Source of the DNA: DASXKD01 sp963734725
GTDB taxonomy: Bacteria > Actinomycetota > Actinomycetes > Streptosporangiales > Streptosporangiaceae
Direction: 5' to 3'
Assembly (NCBI GenBank): GCA_963734725.1
Contig: CAVTIX010000028.1
Location: forward strand, 62,001 to 126,000
DNA length: 64,000 bases
Below, piece after piece: positions 7,702-16,259 of the stretch; the first letter of the stretch is position 1, and the number at the start of each line of letters is the position of its first letter. The notes beneath the pieces are model-generated. The model was not told where the DNA came from. It saw only the letters and a program-made list of their open reading frames with translations, and did not search any database. Both the position numbers and the translations under genes were made by a program.

Positions 7702-8969
7702 CAGCGCTCCCCGGCCCCGAAGAACCGCTGGGCTTCGGCGATGCCCGCGGCCAGCGCGTCCACTTCCTCGTGCGTGTTGTACAGGTAGAACGATGCCCGG
7801 GTGCTGGCCTGGACGCCCATCGCCCGGTGCAGCGGCCAGGCGCAGTGATGCCCGGCCCGCACCGCGATGCCGCGGGAGTCGAGCACCTGGCTCACGTCGT
7901 GCGGGTGCACTCCGTCGACCGTGAACGAGATCGCGGCGCCCCGGTCCACCGGCTCGGCGGGCCCGAGGATGCGCAGCCCGTCGAGGCCGGCCAGCGCCTC
8001 CAGCGCGTGGGCGGTCAGGCCGTGCTCGTGCTCGGCGATCGCGTCCCGGCCGGTCTCGCTGAGGTAGTCCGCCGCCGCGGCCAGCCCCACCGCCTGCGCG
8101 ATCGGCATGGTGCCCGCCTCGAACTTGTGCGGCGGCGGCGCGAACGTGGACCGCTCCATCCGCACGTCCTCGATCATCTCGCCGCCACCGAGGAACGGCG
8201 GCATCTCCTCCAGCAGCTCCCGCCGCCCCCAGAGCACCCCGATGCCGGTGGGCCCGCACATCTTGTGCCCGGTGAAGCCCAGGAAGTCGGCGCCGAGCGC
8301 GGCGACGTCCACCGGCAGGTGCGGCACCGACTGGGCGGCGTCCACGAGCAGCAGCGCCCCGGCCGCGTGCGCCCGGTCGGCGAGCGCCCGGATCGGGTTG
8401 ATGGTGCCCAGCACGTTGGACTGGTGCGCCACGGCGACCAGCTTGGTCCGGTCGGTGATCAGGTCGTCGATGCCGGAGGTGTCCAGCCGGCCGTCCGCCG
8501 TCACGCCGAACCACCGCAGCGTCGCGCCGGTCCGCTGGCACAGCAGTTGCCACGGGACGATGTTGGAGTGGTGCTCCATCTCCGAGATGACGATCTCGTC
8601 GCCGGGCCCGAGCGTGAACCGCCCGCTCTGCCCGGTCGCGCTGGCGTTGCCCATCGCGTAGGCGACCAGGTTGATCGCCTCGGAGATGTTCTTGGTGAAC
8701 ACCACCTCGGCGGGCTCGGCCACGCCGATGAACGCGGCAAGCCTGGCCCGGGCGCCCTCGTAGGCCTGGGTGGCTTCCTCGCCGAGCTGGTGCGTGGCCC
8801 GGTGGATGTTGGCGTTGTGCCGCTCGTAGAAGTCGGCCAGGGCGTCGAGGACCTGGCGCGGCTTCTGCGAGGTGTTCGCGCTGTCCAGGTAGATCAGCGG
8901 CGTCCCGTCGTGGACCTGGCGCTCCAGGATCGGGAAGTCCTTGCGGATCCGCGCGACGTCCAGCGTCAT
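7701..8969 (-). CDS. sufS: Cysteine desulfurase SufS
   Basis: 422-residue PLP enzyme of the group II NifS/SufS class. PLP lysine Lys236 lies in GFTGHKMCGPTGIGVLWG. The persulfide-forming cysteine is in VRAGHHCAWPLH near residue 376, with the short active-site loop of SufS. It takes sulfur from cysteine and, with SufU, feeds SufBCD. Start ATG 8969 overlaps the sufC stop by four bases (ATGA), so translation is probably coupled. Confidence 0.95.
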   Translation of the reverse strand: MTLDVARIRKDFPILERQVHDGTPLIYLDSANTSQKPRQVLDALADFYERHNANIHRATHQLGEEATQAYEGARARLAAFIGVAEPAEVVFTKNISEAINLVAYAMGNASATGQSGRFTLGPGDEIVISEMEHHSNIVPWQLLCQRTGATLRWFGVTADGRLDTSGIDDLITDRTKLVAVAHQSNVLGTINPIRALADRAHAAGALLLVDAAQSVPHLPVDVAALGADFLGFTGHKMCGPTGIGVLWGRRELLEEMPPFLGGGEMIEDVRMERSTFAPPPHKFEAGTMPIAQAVGLAAAADYLSETGRDAIAEHEHGLTAHALEALAGLDGLRILGPAEPVDRGAAISFTVDGVHPHDVSQVLDSRGIAVRAGHHCAWPLHRAMGVQASTRASFYLYNTHEEVDALAAGIAEAQRFFGAGER

Positions 8970-9751
8970 GTCGCCGTCCCTGCTCGCACCCAGCGGTCGT
9001 AACCTTCGGCCTCCAGGGTCTCGGCCAGTTCGGGGCCGCCTTCCTCGACGATCCGGCCGCCGACGAACACGTGCACGAAGTCGGGCTTCACGTACCGGAG
9101 GATCCGGGTGTAGTGGGTGATCAGCAGCACCCCGTGCCCCTCGCCGGCGGCGAACCTGTTGATCCCCTCGGCGACGACCTTGAGCGCGTCGATGTCCAGC
9201 CCGGAGTCGGTCTCGTCGAGGATGGCGATCTTCGGCTGGAGCAGTTCGAGCTGCAGGATCTCGTGCCGCTTCTTCTCCCCGCCGGAGAAGCCCTCGTTCA
9301 GGTTGCGCTCGGCGAACGCGGGATCGATCGACAGCGCGGCCATCGCCTCGCGCATGTCCTTGAGGAACAGCCGCAGCTTCGGCGCCTCGCCGCGGACCGC
9401 GGTGACCGCGGTGCGCAAGAAGTTGGACACCGACACGCCGGGCACCTCGACCGGGTACTGCATCGCGAGGAACAGGCCGGCCCGGGCCCGTGCGTCCACG
9501 CTCATCGCCAGCACGTCCTCGTCGTCGAGGGTGACCGAGCCCTGGGTGATCAGGTATTTGGGGTGGCCGGCGATCGCGTAGGCGAGGGTCGACTTGCCCG
9601 ACCCATTCGGCCCCATGATCGCGTGGGTCTGCCCTGATGACACGGTCAGGTCGACGCCGCGCAGGATCTCCCGGCTGCCGTCGCGGCCGTCCGGGCCTGG
9701 TGTCGGATCCGCCACGCTGACGTGCAGGTCGCGGATCTCAAGGGTGGCCAT
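8966..9751 (-). CDS. sufC: SUF complex ATPase SufC
   Basis: 261-residue ABC ATPase. Walker A is GPNGSGKS (47-54), the signature is FSGGEKKRHEILQL, and Walker B is KIAILDETDSGLD; the ETDSGLD form is typical of SufC. It pairs with SufB/SufD in the cytosol to build Fe-S clusters. There is a short insertion after the first strand (PTPGPDGRDGSRE). It lies 21 bp after the Rieske-type gene and overlaps sufS. Confidence 0.95.
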   Translation of the reverse strand: MATLEIRDLHVSVADPTPGPDGRDGSREILRGVDLTVSSGQTHAIMGPNGSGKSTLAYAIAGHPKYLITQGSVTLDDEDVLAMSVDARARAGLFLAMQYPVEVPGVSVSNFLRTAVTAVRGEAPKLRLFLKDMREAMAALSIDPAFAERNLNEGFSGGEKKRHEILQLELLQPKIAILDETDSGLDIDALKVVAEGINRFAAGEGHGVLLITHYTRILRYVKPDFVHVFVGGRIVEEGGPELAETLEAEGYDRWVRAGTAT

Positions 9752-9772
9752 TACATATCTCCTGATCGTTGG

Positions 9773-10111
9773 TCAGCTTGCCTGGCCGGCGCCGCCGAGC
9801 GCGACGTAGACGTCGCCGTTCTCGACCTTCACCGGGTAGACGGGCACGGGCTCGGTGGCGGGGGGGCCGGTCGGGGCGCCGGTGCGCAAGTCGAAACAGG
9901 ACCCGTGCAGCCAGCATTCCACCGTGTGGTCGTAGATCTCGCCCTCGGACAGCGGGACTTCCTCGTGCGAGCACACGTCGTGCAGCGCGAACACCTCGCC
10001 GCCGACGCGCACCACGGCGACCGGCACGCCGTCGATCTCCACGCCGAGCGCGCCCTCGTCGGGCACGTCGCCCAGCGCGCAGGCCCGGACGAACTGCGTG
10101 GTCTCAGTCAT
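9773..10111 (-). CDS. Rieske-type [2Fe-2S] ferredoxin in the suf operon
   Basis: 112 residues with Cys47-x-His49 (DVCSHE) and Cys66-x2-His69 (ECWLHGSCFD), the Rieske cluster ligands. Small Rieske ferredoxins at this place, between sufD and sufC, are characteristic of actinobacterial suf operons. They are usually labelled non-heme iron oxygenase ferredoxin subunit although no oxygenase is nearby; a redox role in cluster assembly is an inference from position. The start overlaps the sufD stop (ATGA). Confidence 0.92.
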   Translation of the reverse strand: MTETTQFVRACALGDVPDEGALGVEIDGVPVAVVRVGGEVFALHDVCSHEEVPLSEGEIYDHTVECWLHGSCFDLRTGAPTGPPATEPVPVYPVKVENGDVYVALGGAGQAS

Positions 10112-11301
10112 CTGGCCTCCGCCAGTTCCGCCTCGATCGCCCCGGTGATGCGGTCGCGCAATTCCGGCACGCCGATCTTGGCTATTAGCTCGCCGAAGAA
10201 GCCCCGGATGACCAGCCGCCGGGCCTCGTCCTCCGGGATGCCGCGGGCCATCAGGTAGAACAGGTGGTGGTCCTCCAGGCGCCCGCTGGCGCTAGCGTGC
10301 CCGGCGCCGACGACCTCCCCAGTGAGGATCTCCAGGTTTGGCACGGAGTCGGCCCGCGCCCCGTCGGTGAGCAGCAGGTTGCGGTTGCGCTCGTAGGTGT
10401 CGGTGCCCGTCGCCTCCGGCCGGATCAGCACGTCGCCGATCCACACCGTGTGCGCCAGGTCCCCCTGCAGCGCGCCCTTGTAGTCCACCCGGCTGCGGCA
10501 GGCCGGCTGCGTGTGGTCCACGAAAAGACGATGCTCCAGGTGCTGGCCGGCGTCGGCGAAATACGCCCCGAGCAGCTCCGCATCTCCCCCGGAGCCTGCA
10601 TAACGAACCGACGGCGAGACCCGCACCACGTTCCCGCCCAGGGTCACCACGGCATGCTGAAGCCGCGCATCCCGCCCCAGCGTGGCCTGGTGGTGTGACA
10701 CGTGCACCGCGTCATCGGCCCAGTCCTGCACGCTCACCAGCGTCAGCGACGCGCCATCACCCACCACGATCTCGACGTTGTCCGCATAGGTCGCGCTGCC
10801 CTGATGGTCAAGCACGACCACGGCCCTCGCGTTATCCCCGAGCTCGATCCGCGTGTGGCCGAACGCCGCGCCGCTAATGTCGTCGCCACGAACGGAGATC
10901 ACCGTCGGAGTGACGGCGTCCGCGTCGGCAGGCACCGTGACAATGGTCGCTTCCTCGAACGAGGCAAACGCTGTAGCGCTGACCCGGTCGCTGGGTTCAA
11001 AGGCGATGTCGTGCCGGGGGTCACCGCGTTGCGCAAGCACAGCGGTGACCACCGGCACGGCATCGGCTTCGAAGAGGTCACTGCGTGGCGCACGCACAGC
11101 GATGACACCCGGTGCGGCGGTCGCCTCGACGTTCACTTTCCCCGGTGGCAGCGGCTGTTCGCCATGGAGCCCGCGCAACCGGCGCAGCGGCGTAAAGCGC
11201 CATTCCTCTTCGCGCCCGGTGGGGACGGGGAACTCCGAGCGGTGCTCGTGCAACCGGGAGACCGGGGCCGTGGACTCCACGGCCCCCTGCAGAGCGGGCA
11301 T
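10108..11301 (-). CDS. sufD: Fe-S cluster assembly protein SufD
   Basis: 397 residues, a beta-helix SufB/D family member. REEEWRFTPL near the N terminus and the C-terminal GEVVGAGHASASGRLEDHHLFYLMARGIPEDEARRLV are typical of SufD. It forms the SufBC2D scaffold. The ATG at 11301 shares one base with the sufB stop. A Pro/Gly loop near residues 45-60 (HGEQPLPPGKV) is ordinary for the family. Confidence 0.93.
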   Translation of the reverse strand: MPALQGAVESTAPVSRLHEHRSEFPVPTGREEEWRFTPLRRLRGLHGEQPLPPGKVNVEATAAPGVIAVRAPRSDLFEADAVPVVTAVLAQRGDPRHDIAFEPSDRVSATAFASFEEATIVTVPADADAVTPTVISVRGDDISGAAFGHTRIELGDNARAVVVLDHQGSATYADNVEIVVGDGASLTLVSVQDWADDAVHVSHHQATLGRDARLQHAVVTLGGNVVRVSPSVRYAGSGGDAELLGAYFADAGQHLEHRLFVDHTQPACRSRVDYKGALQGDLAHTVWIGDVLIRPEATGTDTYERNRNLLLTDGARADSVPNLEILTGEVVGAGHASASGRLEDHHLFYLMARGIPEDEARRLVIRGFFGELIAKIGVPELRDRITGAIEAELAEAR

Positions 11302-12713
11302 CAGCCGACCGCCCCCTCCATTTGCAGCTCGATGAGCCGGTTCAGTTCGAGGGCGTATTCCATCGGCAGTTCGCGGGCGATCGGCTCCACGAAGCCGCGG
11401 ACGATGGTGGCGGCCGCCTCGTCCTCGGTCATGCCGCGGCTCATCAGGTAGAAGAGCTGGTCCTCGGAGATCTTGGAAACGCTGGCCTCGTGCCCCATCT
11501 CCACGTCGTCCTCGCGGACGTCCACGTAGGGGTAGGTGTCGGACCGGCTGACGGTGTCCACCAGCAGCGCGTCGCACTTGACGGTCGACTTGGAATGCGC
11601 CGCGCCCTCCTGGACCTGGACCAGGCCGCGGTAGGAGGTCCGCCCGCCGGACCGGGCCACCGACTTGGAGATGATCTGGGAGGAGGTGTTCGGCGCGCAG
11701 TGCACCATCTTGGCGCCCGCGTCCTGGTGCTGGCCGGTCCCGGCGAACGCGACCGACAGCGTCTCGCCCCGGGCGTGCTCGCCCATCAGGTACACCGAGG
11801 GGTATTTCATCGTGACCTTGGAGCCGATGTTGCCGTTGACCCACTCCATGCTCGCGCCCGCCTGCGCCACGGCCCGCTTGGTGACCAGGTTGTAGACGTT
11901 GTTCGACCAGTTCTGGATCGTGGTGTAGCGGCAGTGAGCGCCAGCCTTCACGATGATCTCGACGACCGCCGAATGCAGCGAGTCCGAGGAGTAGACCGGC
12001 GCGGTGCAGCCCTCGACGTAGTGCACGTAGGCGCCCTCGTCGACGATGATCAGGGTCCGCTCGAACTGGCCCATGTTCTCGGTGTTGATCCGGAAGTAGG
12101 CCTGCAGCGGGATCTCCACCCGCACGCCCTTCGGCACGTAGATGAAGGACCCGCCGGACCAGACCGCGGTGTTCAGCGCGGCGAACTTGTTGTCGCCGAC
12201 CGGGATCACCGTGGCGAAATACTCACCGAACAGATCCGGGCGCTCCCGCAGCGCGGTGTCGGTGTCGGCGAAGACGACGCCCTTCTCCTCCAGGTCCTCG
12301 CGGATCTTGTGGTAGACGACCTCCGACTCGTACTGCGCGGCGACGCCGGCGACCAGGCGCTGCTTTTCCGCCTCGGGGATGCCGAGCTTGTCGTAGGTGC
12401 TCTTGATGTCCGCGGGCAACTCATCCCAGCTCGCCGCCTGCTTCTCGGTCGACCGGACGAAGTACTTGATGTTCTCGAAATCGATGCCGGACAGGTCCGC
12501 GCCCCAGCCGGGCATCGGCTTGCGGCGGAACAGCTTGAGGCCTTTCAACCGCAGCTCCAGCATCCATTCCGGCTCGTTCTTCCGGGCCGAGATGTCACGC
12601 ACGACCTCCTCGGACAGGCCGCGGCGCGCGGACGCGCCAGCCGTGTCGGAGTCGGCCCAGCCGAACTTGTACCGGTCAAGCCCCTCAAGTTCGGGGTGCG
12701 AGATCGTCGTCAT
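11301..12713 (-). CDS. sufB: Fe-S cluster assembly protein SufB
   Basis: 470 residues. Visible SufB landmarks: YFVRSTEKQAASWDELP, YESEVVYHKI, FIYVPKGVRVEIPLQAYFRIN, EGCTAPVYSSDSLHSAVVEI with the cysteine used for sulfur acceptance, and the C-terminal DQLFYLMSRGMTEDEAAATIVRGF. Scaffold subunit of SufBC2D. Start ATG at 12713 (MTTISHPELEGLDRYKF), 17 bp after the sufR stop, so sufR and sufB are one transcript. In-frame sequence upstream of 12713 is antisense noise. Confidence 0.95.
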   Translation of the reverse strand: MTTISHPELEGLDRYKFGWADSDTAGASARRGLSEEVVRDISARKNEPEWMLELRLKGLKLFRRKPMPGWGADLSGIDFENIKYFVRSTEKQAASWDELPADIKSTYDKLGIPEAEKQRLVAGVAAQYESEVVYHKIREDLEEKGVVFADTDTALRERPDLFGEYFATVIPVGDNKFAALNTAVWSGGSFIYVPKGVRVEIPLQAYFRINTENMGQFERTLIIVDEGAYVHYVEGCTAPVYSSDSLHSAVVEIIVKAGAHCRYTTIQNWSNNVYNLVTKRAVAQAGASMEWVNGNIGSKVTMKYPSVYLMGEHARGETLSVAFAGTGQHQDAGAKMVHCAPNTSSQIISKSVARSGGRTSYRGLVQVQEGAAHSKSTVKCDALLVDTVSRSDTYPYVDVREDDVEMGHEASVSKISEDQLFYLMSRGMTEDEAAATIVRGFVEPIARELPMEYALELNRLIELQMEGAVG

Positions 12714-12730
12714 GATCCAGTGCCTCCAGG

Positions 12731-13536
12731 CTAACTGGTCGTATTGGTCGTCGTGCGGATGTGGACGAGCTCCGGCGCGGTCACGTGCGTGGTGCAGATC
12801 CCGTCGCCGTGCGCGATCGTGGCCAGGCGCTGCACGGGGGTACCGAGCAGCCTGGCGAACGCTTCGGTCTCCGCCTCGCACAGTTGCGGGAACTCGGCCG
12901 CGACGTGCGCGACCGGGCAATGGTGCTGGCAGAGTTGCTCGCCTCCCCCGGCAGCCAGGCTGGGGGCGCTGCTTGCCGAGGCGGCGTAGCCGTCCGCCGA
13001 CAGGGCCCCAGCGAGCGCTTTGACCTTGTCCTTGCCGGCCGACTCCATCACCGGCCGGTACCGGCGCTCCAGCTCGGCCACCTGCCGCCGGGCGAACTCG
13101 GCGACCTCGGCGGGCCCCGCCACCTCGGCGAGGAACCGGAGCGCGCTGGTGGCCAGGTCGTCGTAGGCGTGCTCGAACGCGCTGCGGCCCGCGTCGGTGA
13201 TCGCGAACAGCTTGGCCGGCCGCGCCCCCTGTTGGCCATCCGCCGCGCGGTCCGGACCTCGATCAGGCCCCCGGCGAGCAGGTTGTCCAGGTGCCGCCGG
13301 ACCGCGGCCGGGGTCAGGCCCAGCCGGGTGCTCAGCGCGGCGGCGGTGACCGGCCCGTTCTCCAGGATCAGCCGGGCGATCCGGGCCCGGGTGCCGCGCT
13401 CGGACCCCAGGGACGCCACAGCTCCTGCAGTTCCGGACACAGGAACAGCACGCACGTCGCTGACGTCACTGGCGCCACGTGCGTCACCGCCATGCTTCGC
13501 AGCCGGAAGCGCGCCTGTCCTGTCCACACTTTTCAC
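12731..13536 (-). pseudogene. sufR: SufR-type Fe-S-dependent regulator, frameshifted
   Basis: N-terminal winged helix: ARLILENGPVTAAALSTRLGLTPAAVRRHLDNLLAGGLIEVR. The C-terminal sensor domain carries LCQHHCPVAHVAAEF, PQLC and GDGICTTHV, the cysteine set expected to hold an Fe-S cluster in SufR. The frame breaks at the C5 run at plus positions 13225-13229. With one more base the two halves join as RGARPAKLFAITDAGRSAFE, the usual SufR linker. Start taken at GTG 13536; GTG 13527 is possible and neither has a clear ribosome site. It heads the suf operon and would repress it when clusters are plentiful. The break looks like a homopolymer base-calling error. Confidence 0.8.
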
Positions 13537-13549
13537 AACATCAGTGTGG
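13524..13549. promoter_or_regulatory. Inverted repeat CCACACT-N12-AGTGTGG over the sufR start
   Basis: Perfect 7-bp arms at 13524-13530 and 13543-13549 with a 12-bp spacer; the sufR GTG (13534-13536) lies inside the spacer. The flank to the right (GTAAATATATG) is among the most AT-rich stretches nearby and may hold the -10 region. Position and symmetry fit an autoregulatory SufR operator; the assignment is inference. Confidence 0.5.
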
Positions 13550-13693
13550 CGTAAATATATGCCCGGTCGCAATGCGATCGGACCATGCAGTAGCTCACAC
13601 TTCGCCGTGTTCTGCCTGCTATGTTCGGCCGACGGTGGTCTTCTGGATGTATATCCGGTTACTCGCACGGATCATTCCCGGAGGGGAGGCCTT

Positions 13694-14863
13694 TTGGGAC
13701 GGCGTTTCAACCCGGCGCCCGGCTGGCCCCCGCCGCCGCCCGGCTTTGTGCCGCCCCCGCACTGGCAGCCCGATCCCGCGTGGCCGCCGGCCCCCCCGGG
13801 GTGGCAGCTCTGGGTCGATGACAGCGCGCCGGACCCAGGGAGCATCCCGGCCCGGCCCGGTGAGTTCGGCGCCGGCGGCGGCAACGCCTCGCCGTGGGCG
13901 GACGATTTGCGGACCGGCGCGGCCGACGTGCCCTGGGCCGACCTCTCCGAGCCACCATCGGGGCCGCTGACCGGTCCGCCCACGCAGGCCTACGTGCCAG
14001 GCGCGACCGGCCCGCAGGACCCGTTCGGCCCCGGAGACCCGTTCGACCACGGGGACCCGTTCACCCGGCAGAGCCCGCCGGATCCCCGCGGAGCGCCGGA
14101 CGGCCCGGACCGGCACGGTCACCGGGCCCGTACGGGCAAGGCCGACGGGTTCGCGATCGCGTCGCTCCTGCTGGGAGTGTTCGGCATCACCGTCATCGGC
14201 GCCATCCTGAGCATCAACTTCGGCATCATGGCGCTTCGCCGGATCCGCCGCACCGGGCAGCCCGGCCGCGGCCTGGCCATCACCGGGCTGGCCTTCTCCG
14301 CCATCTGGCTGCTGATCGGTACCTTCTTCGTGCTCGGCGCCGGCAAGGGCCCCGCGCAGCCATCGGTGTCCGGCGCGCCGTCCGGCGGGCACAGCTCTTC
14401 GCCCGGCGGGCACAGTTCCTCCTCCGGCGGGGGCAGTTCCTCGCCCACGGCTAAGCCGAGTTCCTCGGCCAGTCCCGGGTCGCTGTCCACTAACGTGTTC
14501 GCGCTGCATCCCGGCCAGTGCTTCCAGAACCCCCCGGCCAGCCAGACTGAGCTCGGGGTCACCTACGTGCCCGTGGTTTCGTGCACGAAGCCGCACAATG
14601 CGCAGGCCTTCGTGCAGTTCACCGTCAAAGGCACCAGCTGGCCGGGCACCGAGGCCATCCAGCGCCAGGCCGACAGTGGCTGCCACGAGCGGATCAAGGG
14701 AAACGTACAGGCCTCGAAGATCAAGAGCTCGATGTCGCTGCGCTACCTGTACCCGCTGGAGTCGTCCTGGGCCAGCGGCCACCGGGCGATCACCTGCCTC
14801 ATCGTGAACTCCACGCCGGACCTGAAGACCTCGCTGCTCAAGGCCCACCCCACCGGCCATTGA
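13694..14863 (+). CDS. DUF4190-like membrane protein with proline-rich N terminus and Cys-containing C-terminal domain
   Basis: About 389 residues. N terminus (1-45) holds repeats of the PGW/PPPG kind (PGWPPPPPGFVPPPHWQPDPAWPPAPPGW), followed by a disordered acidic/proline segment to about 150. Then two membrane helices (GFAIASLLLGVFGITVIGAI and GLAITGLAFSAIWLLIGTFFVL) with the DUF4190 loop LRRIRRTGQPGRGLA. A Ser/Gly linker follows, then a soluble extracellular domain with paired cysteines (HPGQCFQNP, VVSCTKPHNAQ, SGCHERI, AITCLIV). The loop CTKPHNAQ is common in actinobacterial septum-formation-like domains. TTG start at 13694 behind GAGGGGAGG; no ATG fits. Divergent from sufR. Confidence 0.72.
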   Translation: MGRRFNPAPGWPPPPPGFVPPPHWQPDPAWPPAPPGWQLWVDDSAPDPGSIPARPGEFGAGGGNASPWADDLRTGAADVPWADLSEPPSGPLTGPPTQAYVPGATGPQDPFGPGDPFDHGDPFTRQSPPDPRGAPDGPDRHGHRARTGKADGFAIASLLLGVFGITVIGAILSINFGIMALRRIRRTGQPGRGLAITGLAFSAIWLLIGTFFVLGAGKGPAQPSVSGAPSGGHSSSPGGHSSSSGGGSSSPTAKPSSSASPGSLSTNVFALHPGQCFQNPPASQTELGVTYVPVVSCTKPHNAQAFVQFTVKGTSWPGTEAIQRQADSGCHERIKGNVQASKIKSSMSLRYLYPLESSWASGHRAITCLIVNSTPDLKTSLLKAHPTGH

Positions 14864-15181
14864 CCGCTGGGGCGCGACGCGTGCACGGCGGACGCGCAGG
14901 AGCCGACCAGCGCTTCCGGCCGGGCATTCGGGAAGCGTTGCGCACCGGGGCGCCGCCAGCGCGTGGACGGACGGATATTTGCGTTCGGAATGCCACTGCA
15001 TCCGTTACCATCGGCGGGTGAACTCACACTGGCACGTTGTCCTGCCGCCACCGTGCGCCTGACGGGCGCACGCGCGTGATGACCTAACCCACGGCCCGGC
15101 TGGCCATTTGGCCAGCCGCTGCTTATGTCGTGCGCCCGATTCGAGTCCCGTCCCGCGAATCGGATCACGGAGTTCACGACA
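14864..15181. other. Intergenic region with a strong hairpin
   Basis: 318 bp without a supported gene. The main structure is a perfect 9-bp stem, CGGCTGGCC / GGCCAGCCG, at 15097-15105 and 15110-15118 with an ATTT loop. No T-run follows it, so it is not a classical terminator. Around 15135-15155 there is a stretch resembling the T-arm and 3' acceptor of a tRNA, but it does not fold. Confidence 0.5.
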
Positions 15182-16259
15182 GTGCCGAATCACGTTTCTC
15201 CCCTCGTTCCCGCGCGCACCCGGGCGCCCGCCGCCTCCGCGCCTTCATCTCATCCCGCACCTTGCGCCGCCCGCCCGGCGGCCGGCGCGCCCCGTCGCCG
15301 CGCAGGCCTGCTGACCGGGCAGGCGGCCATTCTCGCCGCGGCGGTGCTGTGGGGCACCACCGGCACCGCCAGCACCCTGGCGCCCGCGGGCGCGCGGCCC
15401 GCGGCCATCGGCTCGGCTGGCCTGGCCGTCGGTGGCCTGCTGCTTTTCCTCACCAGCCGTGGCGCGCGCCGGCTGCCAGCTGCCTGCACCGGCGCCCAGC
15501 GGTGGCTGCTCGCCCTCGGCGCGCTGGCGGTGGCCGGGTACCCGGTCACCTTCTACCCGGCCGTGGCGCGCACCGGCGTCGCCGTGGCCACGGTGATCGC
15601 CCTGGGCAGCGCGCCGGTGTTCGCGGGCCTGCTGGCCTGGGCCACGGGGCAGGGGCGGCCGGGCGCCAGGTGGGGCGCCGCCACCGCGGCGGCCGTGCTT
15701 GGCTGCGGCGCCCTAGTCCTGGCGCCTGAGCTGACCGGTCACGGCGCCCCGGTGGACGGCGCCGGCATCCTGCTCGCCGGGCTGGCCGGACTGTGTTACG
15801 CCGGCTACTCGCTCATCGGCCGCACGCTCGTCGCGGCAGGCCTCTCCTCGGCCCCGGTGCTGGGGGCGATGTTCGGCGCGGCGGGGCTGGCCGTGCTGCC
15901 GGTCCTGCTGGCCAGCGGCGCCGGATGGCTCGGCGCCTGGCGCGGCGCCGCGGTTGCGCTGCACCTGGCGGCCTGCACAACGTTCGTGGCTTACCGGCTC
16001 TTCGGGCGCGGGCTGCGTAGCACGCCCGCGCAGGTGGCCACCACGCTCACGCTGGCCGAGCCTGCCGTCGCCACGCTGCTCGGCGTGGCGATCCTTGGCC
16101 AGCGGCTGCCTGCGCTGTCCTGGTGCGGACTGGGCGTGCTCGCCGCCGGGCTGGCCTGTCTTGCCGTCCCCGGGCGCCGCCGACGGGCGCGGGACCGAGG
16201 CGGCGAAGCCGTTGACCACCGTCGGAGCTACATCCGCGCCGGGTGCGCGGGCCGCCTAG
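15182..16259 (+). CDS. EamA/DMT-family transporter, probably frameshifted near its 3' end
   Basis: Two EamA repeats of five helices each: first from LTGQAAILAAAVLWGTTGTAS, second from GAGILLAGLAGLCYAGYSLIG to LSWCGLGVLAAGLACLAV. Such proteins export small metabolites; the substrate is unknown. GTG start at 15182 with GGAG 9 bp upstream. In the original frame translation runs 600 bp past the domain end, antisense through the FadR gene, ending only at 16864. Dropping one base in the CCCCGGG run at 16168-16174 gives a short tail ending at TAG 16257-16259, exactly at the end of the convergent gene. I therefore place the end at 16259 and suspect a base-calling error. Confidence 0.7.

Noticed and set aside
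12761..13693. Plus-strand open frame leading into the DUF4190-like gene
   Set aside because: It is antisense to sufR and the end of sufB and reads as Arg/Gly/Pro-rich shadow sequence; the real gene starts at TTG 13694.
15130..15160. tRNA-like 3' end (GATTCGAGTCCCGTCCCGCGA)
   Set aside because: T-arm stem pairs poorly, and no matching 5' acceptor strand, D-arm or anticodon arm lies upstream. Not a tRNA and too weak to call an attachment site.
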